31,935 bases of DNA from Clostridia bacterium (lineage in GTDB: Bacteria; Bacillota; Clostridia; Oscillospirales; CAG-272). Of the stretch, positions 6,705 to 14,195 are shown piece by piece (position 1 is the stretch's first letter; every line of letters starts with the position of its first letter). Both the position numbers and the translations under genes were made by a program. Where the stretch lies: the NCBI GenBank assembly GCA_017504335.1, contig JAFVRI010000187.1:1-31935 (forward strand). Direction: 5' to 3'. Below the pieces are notes generated by a model. The model was not told where the DNA came from. It did not search any database and worked only from the letters and a program-made list of their open reading frames with translations.

Positions 6705-8702
6705 GTGAAATCCCAACGCCAACATCACATTTATGCGCCCATGAAGGGAAGGGTCATTCCTTTGGAGCAGGTACCCGACAGCGTTTTCTCGGAGAAAATT
6801 CTGGGGGACGGCTATGCCATTCTGCCAGAGGACGGAAAGATTTACAGCCCGGTGGAGGGGACGGTATCCTCGGTGGCTGAGGCGAAGCATGCCTACGGCT
6901 TTCGCTCCGACGAGGGCGTGGAGGTTCTGCTCCATGTGGGCTTGGAGACCGTTTCTTTGAAGGGAGAAGGATTTACCGTCCACGTAAAAGAGGGTGACAG
7001 GGTTCGAGCGGGAGACCTTGTTGCCGAGGTGGATCTGTCCTATTTAGAGGAAAAGGGAATCTCGTCCATGACCCCTGTTCTGGTTTGCGACGCACCGAAG
7101 GGGAGCGAGCTGACAAAGGCAGCCGAGGCTGCGTCGGTGGGAGAGCCGCTCTTTTCCGTATCGGTATCCGCTGAACAGCCCAAGAAAAAGGAAGGCGGAG
7201 GTCGCTCCCGTGCCTTTGACTTTTTCCAACGGCTCGGCAAGGTGCTGATGGTGGTCATTGCGGTCATGCCCGCGGCGGGACTTGCCATCAGCCTTGGCAA
7301 GCTGCTTGCCTTGGCGGGGGCGGACGTAGCCTTTCTGGTTTCCGCAGGCTCGGTGCTGGAGAATATCGGCTGGGCGGTCATCGGAAATCTGCATCTGCTC
7401 TTTGCCGTTGCCATCGGCGGCTCTTGGGCAAAGGATCGGGCAGGGGGCGCGTTTGCGGCAGCACTTACCTTTATCCTCATCAACAATATCACGGGCGCGC
7501 TCTTCGGCGTGACCTCGGAGATGCTTGCCGATCCCGAGGCGACCGTCGAGACCATCTTCGGTCAGACCATTGCCGTGGAGGGGTATTTCACTTCGGTTTT
7601 GGGCTCGCCCGCCTTGAATATGGGTGTATTCGTGGGCATTATTTCGGGCTTTATCGGTGGCATTCTGTACAACAAATATTACAATTTCCGCAAGCTGCCC
7701 GACGCGCTGTCCTTCTTTAACGGCAAGCGATTCGTACCGCTTGTAGTCATCCTTTGGTCGCTGATCGCTTCACTCGTCCTGTCGGTGGTCTGGCCGCTGA
7801 TCCAGCACGGAATCAATTCCTTTGGCGTATGGATCGCCGGTTCGGCGGACACCTCGCCCGTATTGGCTCCCTTTATCTACGGAACGCTTGAACGACTGCT
7901 TCTCCCCTTCGGATTGCACCATATGCTGACCATTCCCATGAACTACACCTCCTTCGGTGGCTCCTACGAGATTCTGACGGGGGCATCCGCGGGAACGGTG
8001 GTGTTCGGTCAGGATCCTCTGTGGCTTGCATGGGTCACCGACCTGATCAATCTGAAGAACGCGGGGGATATGGCAGCCTACGAGAATCTGCTTGCTACCG
8101 TCATTCCCGCACGGTTCAAGGTGGGACAGATGATCGGCTCTTCGGGGCTTGTGTTGGGTATCGGTCTTGCCATGTACCGCAAGGTAGAGCCCGACAAACG
8201 GCGCAGATACCGCTCGGTATTTTTCTCGGCGGCACTGGCGGTGTTCCTGACGGGTGTGACCGAGCCACTTGAATTTATGTTTATGTTTTGTGCCATTCCT
8301 CTTTATGTGGTCTATGCTCTGTTGCAGGGGGCAGCCTTTGCTCTTTCGGGGGTGGTGGATCTGCGACTGCATTCCTTCGGAAACGTGGAGCTTGCCACCC
8401 GATTGCCCCATTTCCATTCAAGCGGGTCTTCTCGGAGACGTGATCAACTTTCTCATTGCCTCCCTGGTATTCTTCGTGATTGGCTATTTTGTTGCCCATT
8501 TTATGATCGGGAAATTCCGTTATGCCACACCGGGACGGCTTGGCAACTATCTGGACGAGGGCATTTCGGCAGAGCCGTCGGAGGACGGCGAGAGCCGCCC
8601 CTTAGGGGACAGCCAACCTGCCAGAATCATCACGCTCCTTGGAGGAAAAGACAATATCGTGCTGGTGGATGCCTGCATGACCCGACTGCGTGTGACCGTT
8701 AA
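6705..8702 (+). CDS. PTS glucose/maltose-type permease, EIIA-EIIC part (frameshifted)
   Basis: A phosphotransferase-system transporter of the glucose/maltose superfamily, importing and phosphorylating its sugar. The N-terminal EIIA domain (about 10-140) carries the active-site histidines His62 (KHAYG) and His77 (LLHVGLE). A charged linker leads to EIIC (about 170-565) with many membrane helices and the sugar-site motif GVTEPLEF. The EIIA-EIIC-EIIB order differs from the common EIIC-EIIB-EIIA arrangement. After ATRLP (about 8405) the frame is lost: one extra C in the run 8406-8409 shifts reading to nonsense ending at 8702, while EIIB continues in the next frame. GTG start with GAGGAG upstream. 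Genuine loss of function and a sequencing error are both possible. Maltose as substrate is inferred from mapP and malQ downstream. Confidence 0.85.
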   Translation: MKSQRQHHIYAPMKGRVIPLEQVPDSVFSEKILGDGYAILPEDGKIYSPVEGTVSSVAEAKHAYGFRSDEGVEVLLHVGLETVSLKGEGFTVHVKEGDRVRAGDLVAEVDLSYLEEKGISSMTPVLVCDAPKGSELTKAAEAASVGEPLFSVSVSAEQPKKKEGGGRSRAFDFFQRLGKVLMVVIAVMPAAGLAISLGKLLALAGADVAFLVSAGSVLENIGWAVIGNLHLLFAVAIGGSWAKDRAGGAFAAALTFILINNITGALFGVTSEMLADPEATVETIFGQTIAVEGYFTSVLGSPALNMGVFVGIISGFIGGILYNKYYNFRKLPDALSFFNGKRFVPLVVILWSLIASLVLSVVWPLIQHGINSFGVWIAGSADTSPVLAPFIYGTLERLLLPFGLHHMLTIPMNYTSFGGSYEILTGASAGTVVFGQDPLWLAWVTDLINLKNAGDMAAYENLLATVIPARFKVGQMIGSSGLVLGIGLAMYRKVEPDKRRRYRSVFFSAALAVFLTGVTEPLEFMFMFCAIPLYVVYALLQGAAFALSGVVDLRLHSFGNVELATRLPHFHSSGSSRRRDQLSHCLPGILRDWLFCCPFYDREIPLCHTGTAWQLSGRGHFGRAVGGRREPPLRGQPTCQNHHAPWRKRQYRAGGCLHDPTACDR

Positions 8703-8841
8703 AAATCCCGATCTGGTTGCCGACGCGGATGCGTGGAAGAAGGAGGGCGCCCTGAGCCTTCTGAAAAAGGGAGACGGAGTGCAGGCGGTGTACGGGCCTA
8801 AGGCGGACGTGCTGAAATCCGACATCAACGATCTCTTATGA
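8407..8841 (+). pseudogene. PTS permease, EIIC end and EIIB domain, out of frame with its start
   Basis: This is the continuation of the PTS gene in the second frame. It resumes as PISIQAGLLGDVINF, a normal sequel to the ATRLP lost in the other frame. It covers the last EIIC helices, a linker, and an EIIB domain with the phospho-cysteine in VDACMTRLR (codon 8674-8676) and the usual end GVQAVYGPKADVLKSDI. Nothing suggests an independent start here, so EIIB would be made only if the extra C is a sequence error or is bypassed. Its TGA overlaps the next gene's ATG by four bases. Confidence 0.8.
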
Positions 8842-9665
8842 AGCGAATGACCCTGAACATCCATTCCCACGGGAAAGGGAATGTGGAAGAAAAACAAAGA
8901 ATCCTCGCGGAGTTTCTGCGCGCCGAATGCCCAAATGCGGTGGCATTGCAGGAGGTCTGCCAGACGGCAGACGCTCCCGAGATTCTTTCGCCCCAAGGAT
9001 TTTATCATGCGAGCGGGATCGTCCCCTTGCGTGCGGACAACTTTCTCTTGGGGGTTCATGAAGCACTGGGAAAGCTGTATGAGATCGCCTATCTTCCCAT
9101 CAAGAGAGGATATGGGATCTACGACGAGGGCGTGGCGCTTCTTTGTCGGTTTCCCATCGGAGAAGCGAAGGAAATTCTGCTGACCCCCGACCGCCCCTAT
9201 GGGGATTGGCGCAGACGAGCGGCTCTGGCGGTTTGTCCGACCTCGGGGAAGGAGTGGACGGTCTCTCTGCATACAAGCTGGTGGGAGGAAGGTTTTCTTT
9301 CTCAATGGGAGATCCTGTCCATAGCCCTCTCGGGCGCATCCTCCGCGTGGGTCATGGGGGATTTCAACGTGACACCGAAGCGGTTGGAGAGGGAGGGGGA
9401 TCCTATATCCCTTGACGGCTACGGTGACGCATTCGCTTTGGCAAGAGAGAAGGATCTTGAGGATACTGTCTCTCCCGTGGCGGACGGCTGGCGGGGCAGA
9501 GAAGCCAAGGATGGCTTGCGGATCGATCAGATCCGATGCCGTCCGTCCCGCCCCCTTTTGCGCTACCGAAGGATCTTTGACGGACGGTGTGAGCCGATTC
9601 TGTCCGATCATTTCGGAATTATGATAGAGGATGAGGAGAGAGAACATGAAGCACGGAACACGTAA
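8838..9665 (+). CDS. mapP: Endonuclease/exonuclease/phosphatase-family enzyme, probable maltose 6'-phosphate phosphatase
   Basis: A 275-residue enzyme of the EEP fold. The metal and catalytic residues are present: Asn7 in LNIHS, Glu39 in LQEV, Glu97 in DEGVALL, His145 in LHTSWW, Asp175 and Asn177 in GDFN, Asp230 in RIDQI, and Asp257-His258 in SDHFG. Enterococcus and Lactobacillus MapP, which removes phosphate from maltose 6'-phosphate made by a maltose PTS, belongs to this family, has similar size and lies beside the PTS gene. Here the ATG overlaps the PTS stop (ATGA) and malQ follows. The LNIHS start and the HTSWW motif resemble MapP more than DNA-repair nucleases. The fold is secure; the MapP role rests on context and resemblance. 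Confidence 0.8.
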   Translation: MKRMTLNIHSHGKGNVEEKQRILAEFLRAECPNAVALQEVCQTADAPEILSPQGFYHASGIVPLRADNFLLGVHEALGKLYEIAYLPIKRGYGIYDEGVALLCRFPIGEAKEILLTPDRPYGDWRRRAALAVCPTSGKEWTVSLHTSWWEEGFLSQWEILSIALSGASSAWVMGDFNVTPKRLEREGDPISLDGYGDAFALAREKDLEDTVSPVADGWRGREAKDGLRIDQIRCRPSRPLLRYRRIFDGRCEPILSDHFGIMIEDEEREHEARNT

Positions 9666-11154
9666 GGCGGGAATTTTGCTTCCCGTGAGCGCGCTGCCAT
9701 CTCCCTTTGGGATCGGTTGCTTTTCGAAGGAGGCATATCGATTTGTAGACAAGCTGGCAGAGAGCGGACAGTCCTTTTGGCAGATCCTGCCTCTGACTCC
9801 CACCGCCTTTGGTGATTCGCCTTATCAATCGCCCTCGGCATTTGCGGGGAATCCCTATTTTCTTGATCTTGAGGGATTGGTGGAGGAAGGTTTACTCAGC
9901 CGTGAGGAATGTGAGAACGCGCTCGGAGCTTCGCCTGCGGATCGGGTGGATTACGGGCTTCAGTACCGCGCAAGGCTTCCGCTTCTGCGCTTGGCGGCAA
10001 GTCGGTTTCAGGGCTTTGAGAGCAAGCCCTATCTGGAATTTCTGGAAAAGAATCGGGAGTGGCTTTTGGATTATGCGCTGTTTATGGCGCTAAAGGATTT
10101 TTTTGGGGGAGCGCCTTGGCAAGCTTGGCGTGAGGATCTGCGCCGACGGGATCCCGATGCGCTGAAGGAGGCAAGGGAATCCTTTCGGAATGAGATCGAG
10201 GCATGGTGCTTTCTTCAGTTTCGATTTTCGGTTGAGTGGGGAAGATTGCGGGACTATGCCAATGGAAAGGGCATTCGCATCATAGGCGATCTTCCCATTT
10301 ATGTGTCCGCCGACAGCGCCGATGTATGGGCGAATCGGGAGCTGTTTTTGTTGGATGAAGCCGGAAATCCTTTGCGGGTGGCGGGATGTCCGCCCGACGA
10401 TTTCTCTCCCGACGGTCAGCTGTGGGGCAATCCTCTTTACCGTTGGGAGGTGCATCGGAGAGGGGATTATGCTTGGTGGATATCCCGTCTCTCTGCTGCG
10501 TTTTCCCTCTATGACGTGGTGCGGATCGATCATTTTCGAGGATTTGATTCTTATTATTCCATCCCCGCGGGAGAAACGACCGCCAGAAACGGTCGGTGGG
10601 AAAAGGGAATTGGAGACGAGCTGTTTCGGGTGGCGGAGGAGGAGCTGGGTCATCGGGAGATTTTGGCAGAGGATCTTGGATATATGACCGATTCGGTGCG
10701 TGCGCTTCTGGATCGGTGCGGATTCCCCGGCATGAAGATTCTTCAGTTCGGCTTCGGGGGATCGGCAGAGGATTTCTCCTCGCCCGATCTTCCTCATCAT
10801 TATCCCGCTCACTGTGTCGCCTACACGGGAACTCATGACAATGCCACCCTTCGGGAATGGCTCGCGTCTGCTTCTCCCTCGGAGTGGGAAAAGGCTCGGG
10901 ATTATCTTTGGATGGGAAACACCTCGGACGAGGCCATCGCCAGGTCGCTGATCGCCGCACTCATGCGCTCCCCCGCCGAGCTTTGCATCGTTCCGCTCTG
11001 GGATTATCTGAGTCTCGGCGCCGAGGCTCGCATGAATACCCCCGCCAGCGCCAATGGCAACTGGCAATGGCGCGTGCGAGGGGAGCTCCTGACCGATAAC
11101 CTCTTTGAGGAAATCCGCCGCTTTGCAACCATTGGAAGTCGGAGGGGGAGTTAG
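9646..11154 (+). CDS. malQ: 4-alpha-glucanotransferase (GH77), second copy
   Basis: An amylomaltase in a maltose-type operon, where it would convert internal maltose to glucose and longer maltodextrins. The 502 residues carry SAFAGNPYF (64-72), GDLPIYVSADSADVWANR (214-231), the nucleophile Asp295 in RIDHFRG, the acid/base Glu342 in ILAEDLG and Asp398 in GTHDN. I chose the ATG at 9646 because AGGAG lies about eight bases upstream; the ATG at 9631 would add five residues without a ribosome site. It overlaps the end of mapP by 20 bases. It is clearly diverged from the first copy at 147-1586, so this is not a recent duplication. Confidence 0.95.
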   Translation: MKHGTRKAGILLPVSALPSPFGIGCFSKEAYRFVDKLAESGQSFWQILPLTPTAFGDSPYQSPSAFAGNPYFLDLEGLVEEGLLSREECENALGASPADRVDYGLQYRARLPLLRLAASRFQGFESKPYLEFLEKNREWLLDYALFMALKDFFGGAPWQAWREDLRRRDPDALKEARESFRNEIEAWCFLQFRFSVEWGRLRDYANGKGIRIIGDLPIYVSADSADVWANRELFLLDEAGNPLRVAGCPPDDFSPDGQLWGNPLYRWEVHRRGDYAWWISRLSAAFSLYDVVRIDHFRGFDSYYSIPAGETTARNGRWEKGIGDELFRVAEEELGHREILAEDLGYMTDSVRALLDRCGFPGMKILQFGFGGSAEDFSSPDLPHHYPAHCVAYTGTHDNATLREWLASASPSEWEKARDYLWMGNTSDEAIARSLIAALMRSPAELCIVPLWDYLSLGAEARMNTPASANGNWQWRVRGELLTDNLFEEIRRFATIGSRRGS

Positions 11155-11168
11155 TTACGAATGGATTT

Positions 11169-11477
11169 GGGTCGCTTTTTGAAAAAAGCGACCCAAAAAC
11201 TTTTATTACAGATTATGGCTCGGGGAAACATAGAGTCCTCGTCCTTGTGTAAGGGATAATCGCTTTCTTTCTTGCCGCCCCGTTATAAACAAAGAAGAAA
11301 ACCGTCGGTGGCGTGCGAAGCAACGCAGTCCGACGGTTTTCAACCTCAGAGAAAAAACAATATCGTTTTACAAAAATCATGACGAGGAGAATGCACAAGG
11401 GTCAAGTCATAACTTGTAATAAAAGTTTTGCGGAGCTTTTTTAAAAGCGACCCGCGTCCTTCGCGTCCTTCGCGTCC
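11169..11477. repeat. Composite 3'-end repeat, copy 3 (face-to-face pair between convergent genes)
   Basis: This fills the gene-free stretch 11155-11477. The left copy (plus strand) begins 14 bases after the malQ stop with a near-perfect palindrome, GGGTCGCTTTTT / AAAAAAGCGACCC (11169-11194). It then has CTTTTATTACAGATTATGG and the spacer ACATAGAGTCCTCGTCC. The right copy, read on the minus strand, starts directly after the cyclophilin TAA with three 9-base GGACGCGAA-type units, then GGGTCGCTTTTAAAAAAGC. Both copies run into one shared hairpin (11297-11341). The left copy lacks the tandem GGACGCG tract. Confidence 0.85.
11297..11341. terminator. Bidirectional terminator-like hairpin shared by two convergent genes
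   Basis: GAAAACCGTCGG (11297-11308) pairs perfectly with CCGACGGTTTTC (11330-11341). The 21-base loop has its own partial stem (GCGTGC...GCAACGC). A-rich and T-rich flanks give short U-runs in both directions, suiting the convergent malQ and cyclophilin genes. Confidence 0.65.
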
Positions 11478-11985
11478 TTAGCGGCTGATGACGGTCATGG
11501 ATTCGATGACCACGGGTACTCTCGGAACGTCCTGCATGTACCAACCATAGATACCGGTGGGAACCGAAGCGATGGCATCCAGCACGTCGAAGCCGTCGGT
11601 GAGGATACCGAAGCCTGCATACTGCTCATCCAGGTGGGGGCGCGTTCTGATGCATGACGAAGAACTGAGAGGAGGCTGAGTTGGGATCGGAGGTGCGAGC
11701 CATGGAGAGAACACCACGCTCGTGCTTCAGGTCATTGGCATCAAAGCCGTTCTGCTTGAACTCGCCGGTGATGGAGTCGCAATCCTTATGCTCCATGTTT
11801 TCGTCGTAACCACCGCCTTGAATCATAAATCCTTCGATGACGCGATGGAAGATAAGGCCATTGAAAAAGCCTTCATCAATCAGCTTCAGAAAGTTTTCAA
11901 CTGTCACGGGCGCTTTTTCTGGGAAAAGCTCTGCTGTCATGGTACCGTAGTCCTTTACACGGATCTGAATCATCGGGTTTGCCAT
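11478..11985 (-). pseudogene. Cyclophilin-type peptidyl-prolyl isomerase, interrupted by a +1 frameshift
   Basis: Encodes a small cytoplasmic cyclophilin (no signal peptide) that would speed proline cis-trans isomerisation. The first frame runs from ATG at 11985 and contains FHRVIEGFMIQGG (46-58, catalytic Arg48) and the NSASSQFFV motif. It then breaks after MHQNAP. The rest (HLDEQYAGFG to the end VISR, stop 11478) is intact in the next frame. The break is at five consecutive G on the plus strand (11636-11640); removing one restores a normal protein of about 168 residues. A sequencing or assembly error is at least as likely as true decay, since everything else is conserved. It ends where a composite repeat copy begins. 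Confidence 0.85.
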
Positions 11986-12063
11986 TTTCGTTCATCCTTT
12001 CTTTCACATAGATATTCTTAATAATTTTTTACTTACTTCATTTGTATGGAAGGGCAGTTTTCT

Positions 12064-12444
12064 TTATTCACAGTCATATGCCAGCGAGAAAAGCTCGCGG
12101 ATCCGCTCCTGCCTGCCTGCCAGATGCAGCCAACCGAATAGGGCTTCCATGCCGGTCGCGCTTCTGTATTCGGCAACGGTTGCCGACTTGGGGGTATTGG
12201 TGTGCCCGATGTTTCTGCCGCGGCGAAAGACCGCTGCCTCCTCCTCGGAGAGAAGGGGAAGAATGCGCTCCATGGCACGGGCTTGCTTGGTGGCGCGGAC
12301 ATATTCCAGCGCCTCACGGTTCAGCCTTGCCGAGGAGGAAAGCCCGAGCTTGACCAGATGCTCACGGACACAAAGCTCTAAGACGCAGTCTCCGAGATAG
12401 GCAAGGGAAGCGGTGGAATAGGTGTTCAGCGACAAATCTTCCAT
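12064..12444 (-). CDS. mrnC: Mini-ribonuclease III
   Basis: A dimeric RNase III-like nuclease without a double-strand RNA-binding domain; in Bacillus it matures 23S rRNA ends. The 126-residue length fits. The catalytic signatures are the Asp19 region LAYLGDCVLEL (14-24) and Glu100 in YRSATGMEALFGWLHLAG. It lies 11 bases after ymdB on the same strand. Bacillus mrnC sits beside cysS, so this neighbourhood is different. The short stretch 11986-12063 to the cyclophilin holds only a ribosome site and AT-rich sequence. Confidence 0.93.
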   Translation of the reverse strand: MEDLSLNTYSTASLAYLGDCVLELCVREHLVKLGLSSSARLNREALEYVRATKQARAMERILPLLSEEEAAVFRRGRNIGHTNTPKSATVAEYRSATGMEALFGWLHLAGRQERIRELFSLAYDCE

Positions 12445-12455
12445 AGCTACCTCCC

Positions 12456-13226
12456 TTAGAATCGAATCCGACGGACCGCGCTGACACGTGCGGCAGAGGG
12501 ATCCACGGTAAAGAGTGCGCCCTGTGCCTCAATGGTGCCGTCGGCTACCTTGAAGCGAACAGGAATTTTGGTGCGGAACTTTTCGATGACGCAGGCGGCA
12601 TCGGTTCCGATGACACCGTTGGTGGGACCGGTCATGCCAAGATCGGTGATGTATCCGCTGCCCAAGGGCAGGATCTGCTCATCGGCAGTCTGCACGTGGG
12701 TGTGAGTTCCGAACATGACGGCGATCCGTCCGTCAAAATAACGGCCGAGGGCAATCTTTTCCGAGGTGGTCTCGGCATGGATGTCCATCAGGGCAAAATC
12801 ATAGCTGCCCTGCTCTCGCTCCAGAATGCGATCCACGGTAGCGAAGGGGCAAGCAAGGGATTCCATCAGTGCGGTTCCCATTACGTTTATACAGAGAATG
12901 CGCCAGCCCGAAATATTGAGAATCGTATATCCACCGCCGGGGGTTAAGGGGGGATAGTTGGCGGGACGGATGATGGCATCCGAGTCACCGAGCAGGGGGT
13001 AAATATCCCGCCGTCCGAAGGTGTGGTTTCCAAGAGTAATGAGATCTGCGCCCGATGCCAGAAGATCTTCCGCATCTGCGGCACCGATGCCGTGGATCTC
13101 GGCGGCATTTTCACCGTTGACCACCACGAAATCCGCCGAAAGACGGTCTCGTTCCTTCCAAAGGTGTTCCTTCAGATATTCTACGGCTCTCGTGCCAACC
13201 ACGTCGCCGATCGTCAGTATGTTCAT
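12456..13226 (-). CDS. ymdB: YmdB-family metallophosphoesterase (cyclic-nucleotide phosphodiesterase)
   Basis: A 256-residue dinuclear-metal phosphoesterase of the YmdB (TIGR00282) family. Bacillus YmdB hydrolyses 2',3'-cAMP and affects the biofilm/motility decision. Metal-site motifs are in order: Asp8 in TIGDVVG, NGEN (37-40), GNHTF (66-70), DIHAETTSEK (148-157), GTHTHVQTAD (173-182) and ITDLGMTG (193-200). In Bacillus and many Firmicutes it neighbours rny; here it is followed by mrnC, another RNA-processing gene. The start at 13226 has only a weak upstream purine stretch. Confidence 0.93.
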   Translation of the reverse strand: MNILTIGDVVGTRAVEYLKEHLWKERDRLSADFVVVNGENAAEIHGIGAADAEDLLASGADLITLGNHTFGRRDIYPLLGDSDAIIRPANYPPLTPGGGYTILNISGWRILCINVMGTALMESLACPFATVDRILEREQGSYDFALMDIHAETTSEKIALGRYFDGRIAVMFGTHTHVQTADEQILPLGSGYITDLGMTGPTNGVIGTDAACVIEKFRTKIPVRFKVADGTIEAQGALFTVDPSAARVSAVRRIRF

Positions 13227-13275
13227 GCTTGTTTCTTTCTATGCCTTGGTTGCAAGGACTTGATTTCGAATGTTC

Positions 13276-13902
13276 TTATTCCGTTACTTCATTATGGAGC
13301 AGCAGGTACTCCATGGTCTTATCAAATAGCATGGAATCAAAGATCTCCTCCCGAAGATGGGTGTCCACATAGGCACGGTCGTAGCCGAAGCGCTCCACAT
13401 ATCGGTCCGCATATCGGTCATAAAAGGCGGTCTTTTCTGCCTCGGACAGAGAAATATCCGCATGCTTTCTGATGTAAAGAAGTACAAGATCGCTTTTGAC
13501 CATTGCCTTGGCTTCCTTGTGAAGATCGTCCTCGGTGATTCCTCGGATCTCCAGAAGCGCCTCGTAGGTCAGCTCCTCCCGTTCTGCCAGATAGCGATAT
13601 TCGGCGCGGAGCTGTCCTTCATAATATTCTACCGAGCCTTCGGGGTACGCCTTGACGGTCGCAGCCGCAAGAAGTGTGCGAAGGATCGCCTCGCTTTTGG
13701 TTTCCTGTGGGGATTGGCAACGGACAATCAGACCCTCGTAGGTCACGGGGGCGAGATAGTCCGCAAGCCTTGTCTCGTCATAGTCCACCCCGGTCGGCGG
13801 ATTTTTATTCGGCTCATCCTCGGCGCATGAGGTGACAAGGAGAAGAATCCCCACCGAAAGAAGAAGAGAAGCAAGAATCTTCAAAAATGAATGATGGGTC
13901 AT
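13276..13902 (-). CDS. Lipoprotein resembling the trigger-factor/SurA C-terminal chaperone domain
   Basis: A 208-residue secreted lipoprotein. An N-terminal hydrophobic stretch (8-24) ends in the lipobox VTSC (Cys26), then an acidic linker. The rest is helical and charged, with residues about 90-205 resembling the C-terminal arm region of trigger factor/SurA proteins. No FKBP or parvulin isomerase domain fits in the remaining length, so it is probably a holdase-like or orphan form. GAGGAAA precedes the ATG at 13902. It lies between rpmF and ymdB on the same strand, separated from rpmF by a possible terminator. The family call is by pattern only. Confidence 0.6.
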   Translation of the reverse strand: MTHHSFLKILASLLLSVGILLLVTSCAEDEPNKNPPTGVDYDETRLADYLAPVTYEGLIVRCQSPQETKSEAILRTLLAAATVKAYPEGSVEYYEGQLRAEYRYLAEREELTYEALLEIRGITEDDLHKEAKAMVKSDLVLLYIRKHADISLSEAEKTAFYDRYADRYVERFGYDRAYVDTHLREEIFDSMLFDKTMEYLLLHNEVTE

Positions 13903-13917
13903 ATCGTTTCCTCATGA

Positions 13918-13950
13918 AAAGAAAAACGGCTCGTTTTGACAACAAAGCCG
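13918..13950 (-). terminator. Possible terminator/attenuator after rpmF
   Basis: On the minus strand the rpmF stop is followed by CGGCT...AGCCG (with inner TTG/CAA pairing), then TTTTTCTTTT. The stem is short, so partial read-through into the lipoprotein gene is likely. Confidence 0.45.
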
Positions 13951-13962
13951 CTCTCTTTTGAA

Positions 13963-14148
13963 TTATTTGCTCTCGACCTTGAGCACTTCCTTGCCGTCGT
14001 AATATCCGCAAGCTTTGCAAACGCGGTGGTTTCTTACATACTCTCCGCACTTGGGGCACTTCGTCATGCCGGGAAGGACCAGCTTCCATACGTTGGAACG
14101 TCTCTTGTCTCTGCGAGCCTTCGATACTTTTCTCTTCGGTACTGCCAT
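13963..14148 (-). CDS. rpmF: 50S ribosomal protein L32 (zinc-binding form)
   Basis: A 61-residue large-subunit ribosomal protein. The start MAVPKRKVSKARRDKRRS is canonical for L32. The zinc ribbon is complete: Cys31-x2-Cys34 and Cys44-x2-Cys47, i.e. the C+ type used in zinc sufficiency. An AGGAGG-like ribosome site (AAGGAGGTG) precedes the ATG. It follows yceD in the usual yceD-rpmF pair. Confidence 0.98.
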   Translation of the reverse strand: MAVPKRKVSKARRDKRRSNVWKLVLPGMTKCPKCGEYVRNHRVCKACGYYDGKEVLKVESK

Positions 14149-14195
14149 TATCTACACCTCCTTGAAGCGTGTATAACACTTTCGTTTATATAAAT

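Noticed and set aside
8838..9665. Exodeoxyribonuclease III/AP endonuclease for the EEP-family gene
   Set aside because: The EEP fold is shared, but coupling to a sugar PTS gene and malQ and the LHTSWW motif fit a sugar-phosphate phosphatase better.
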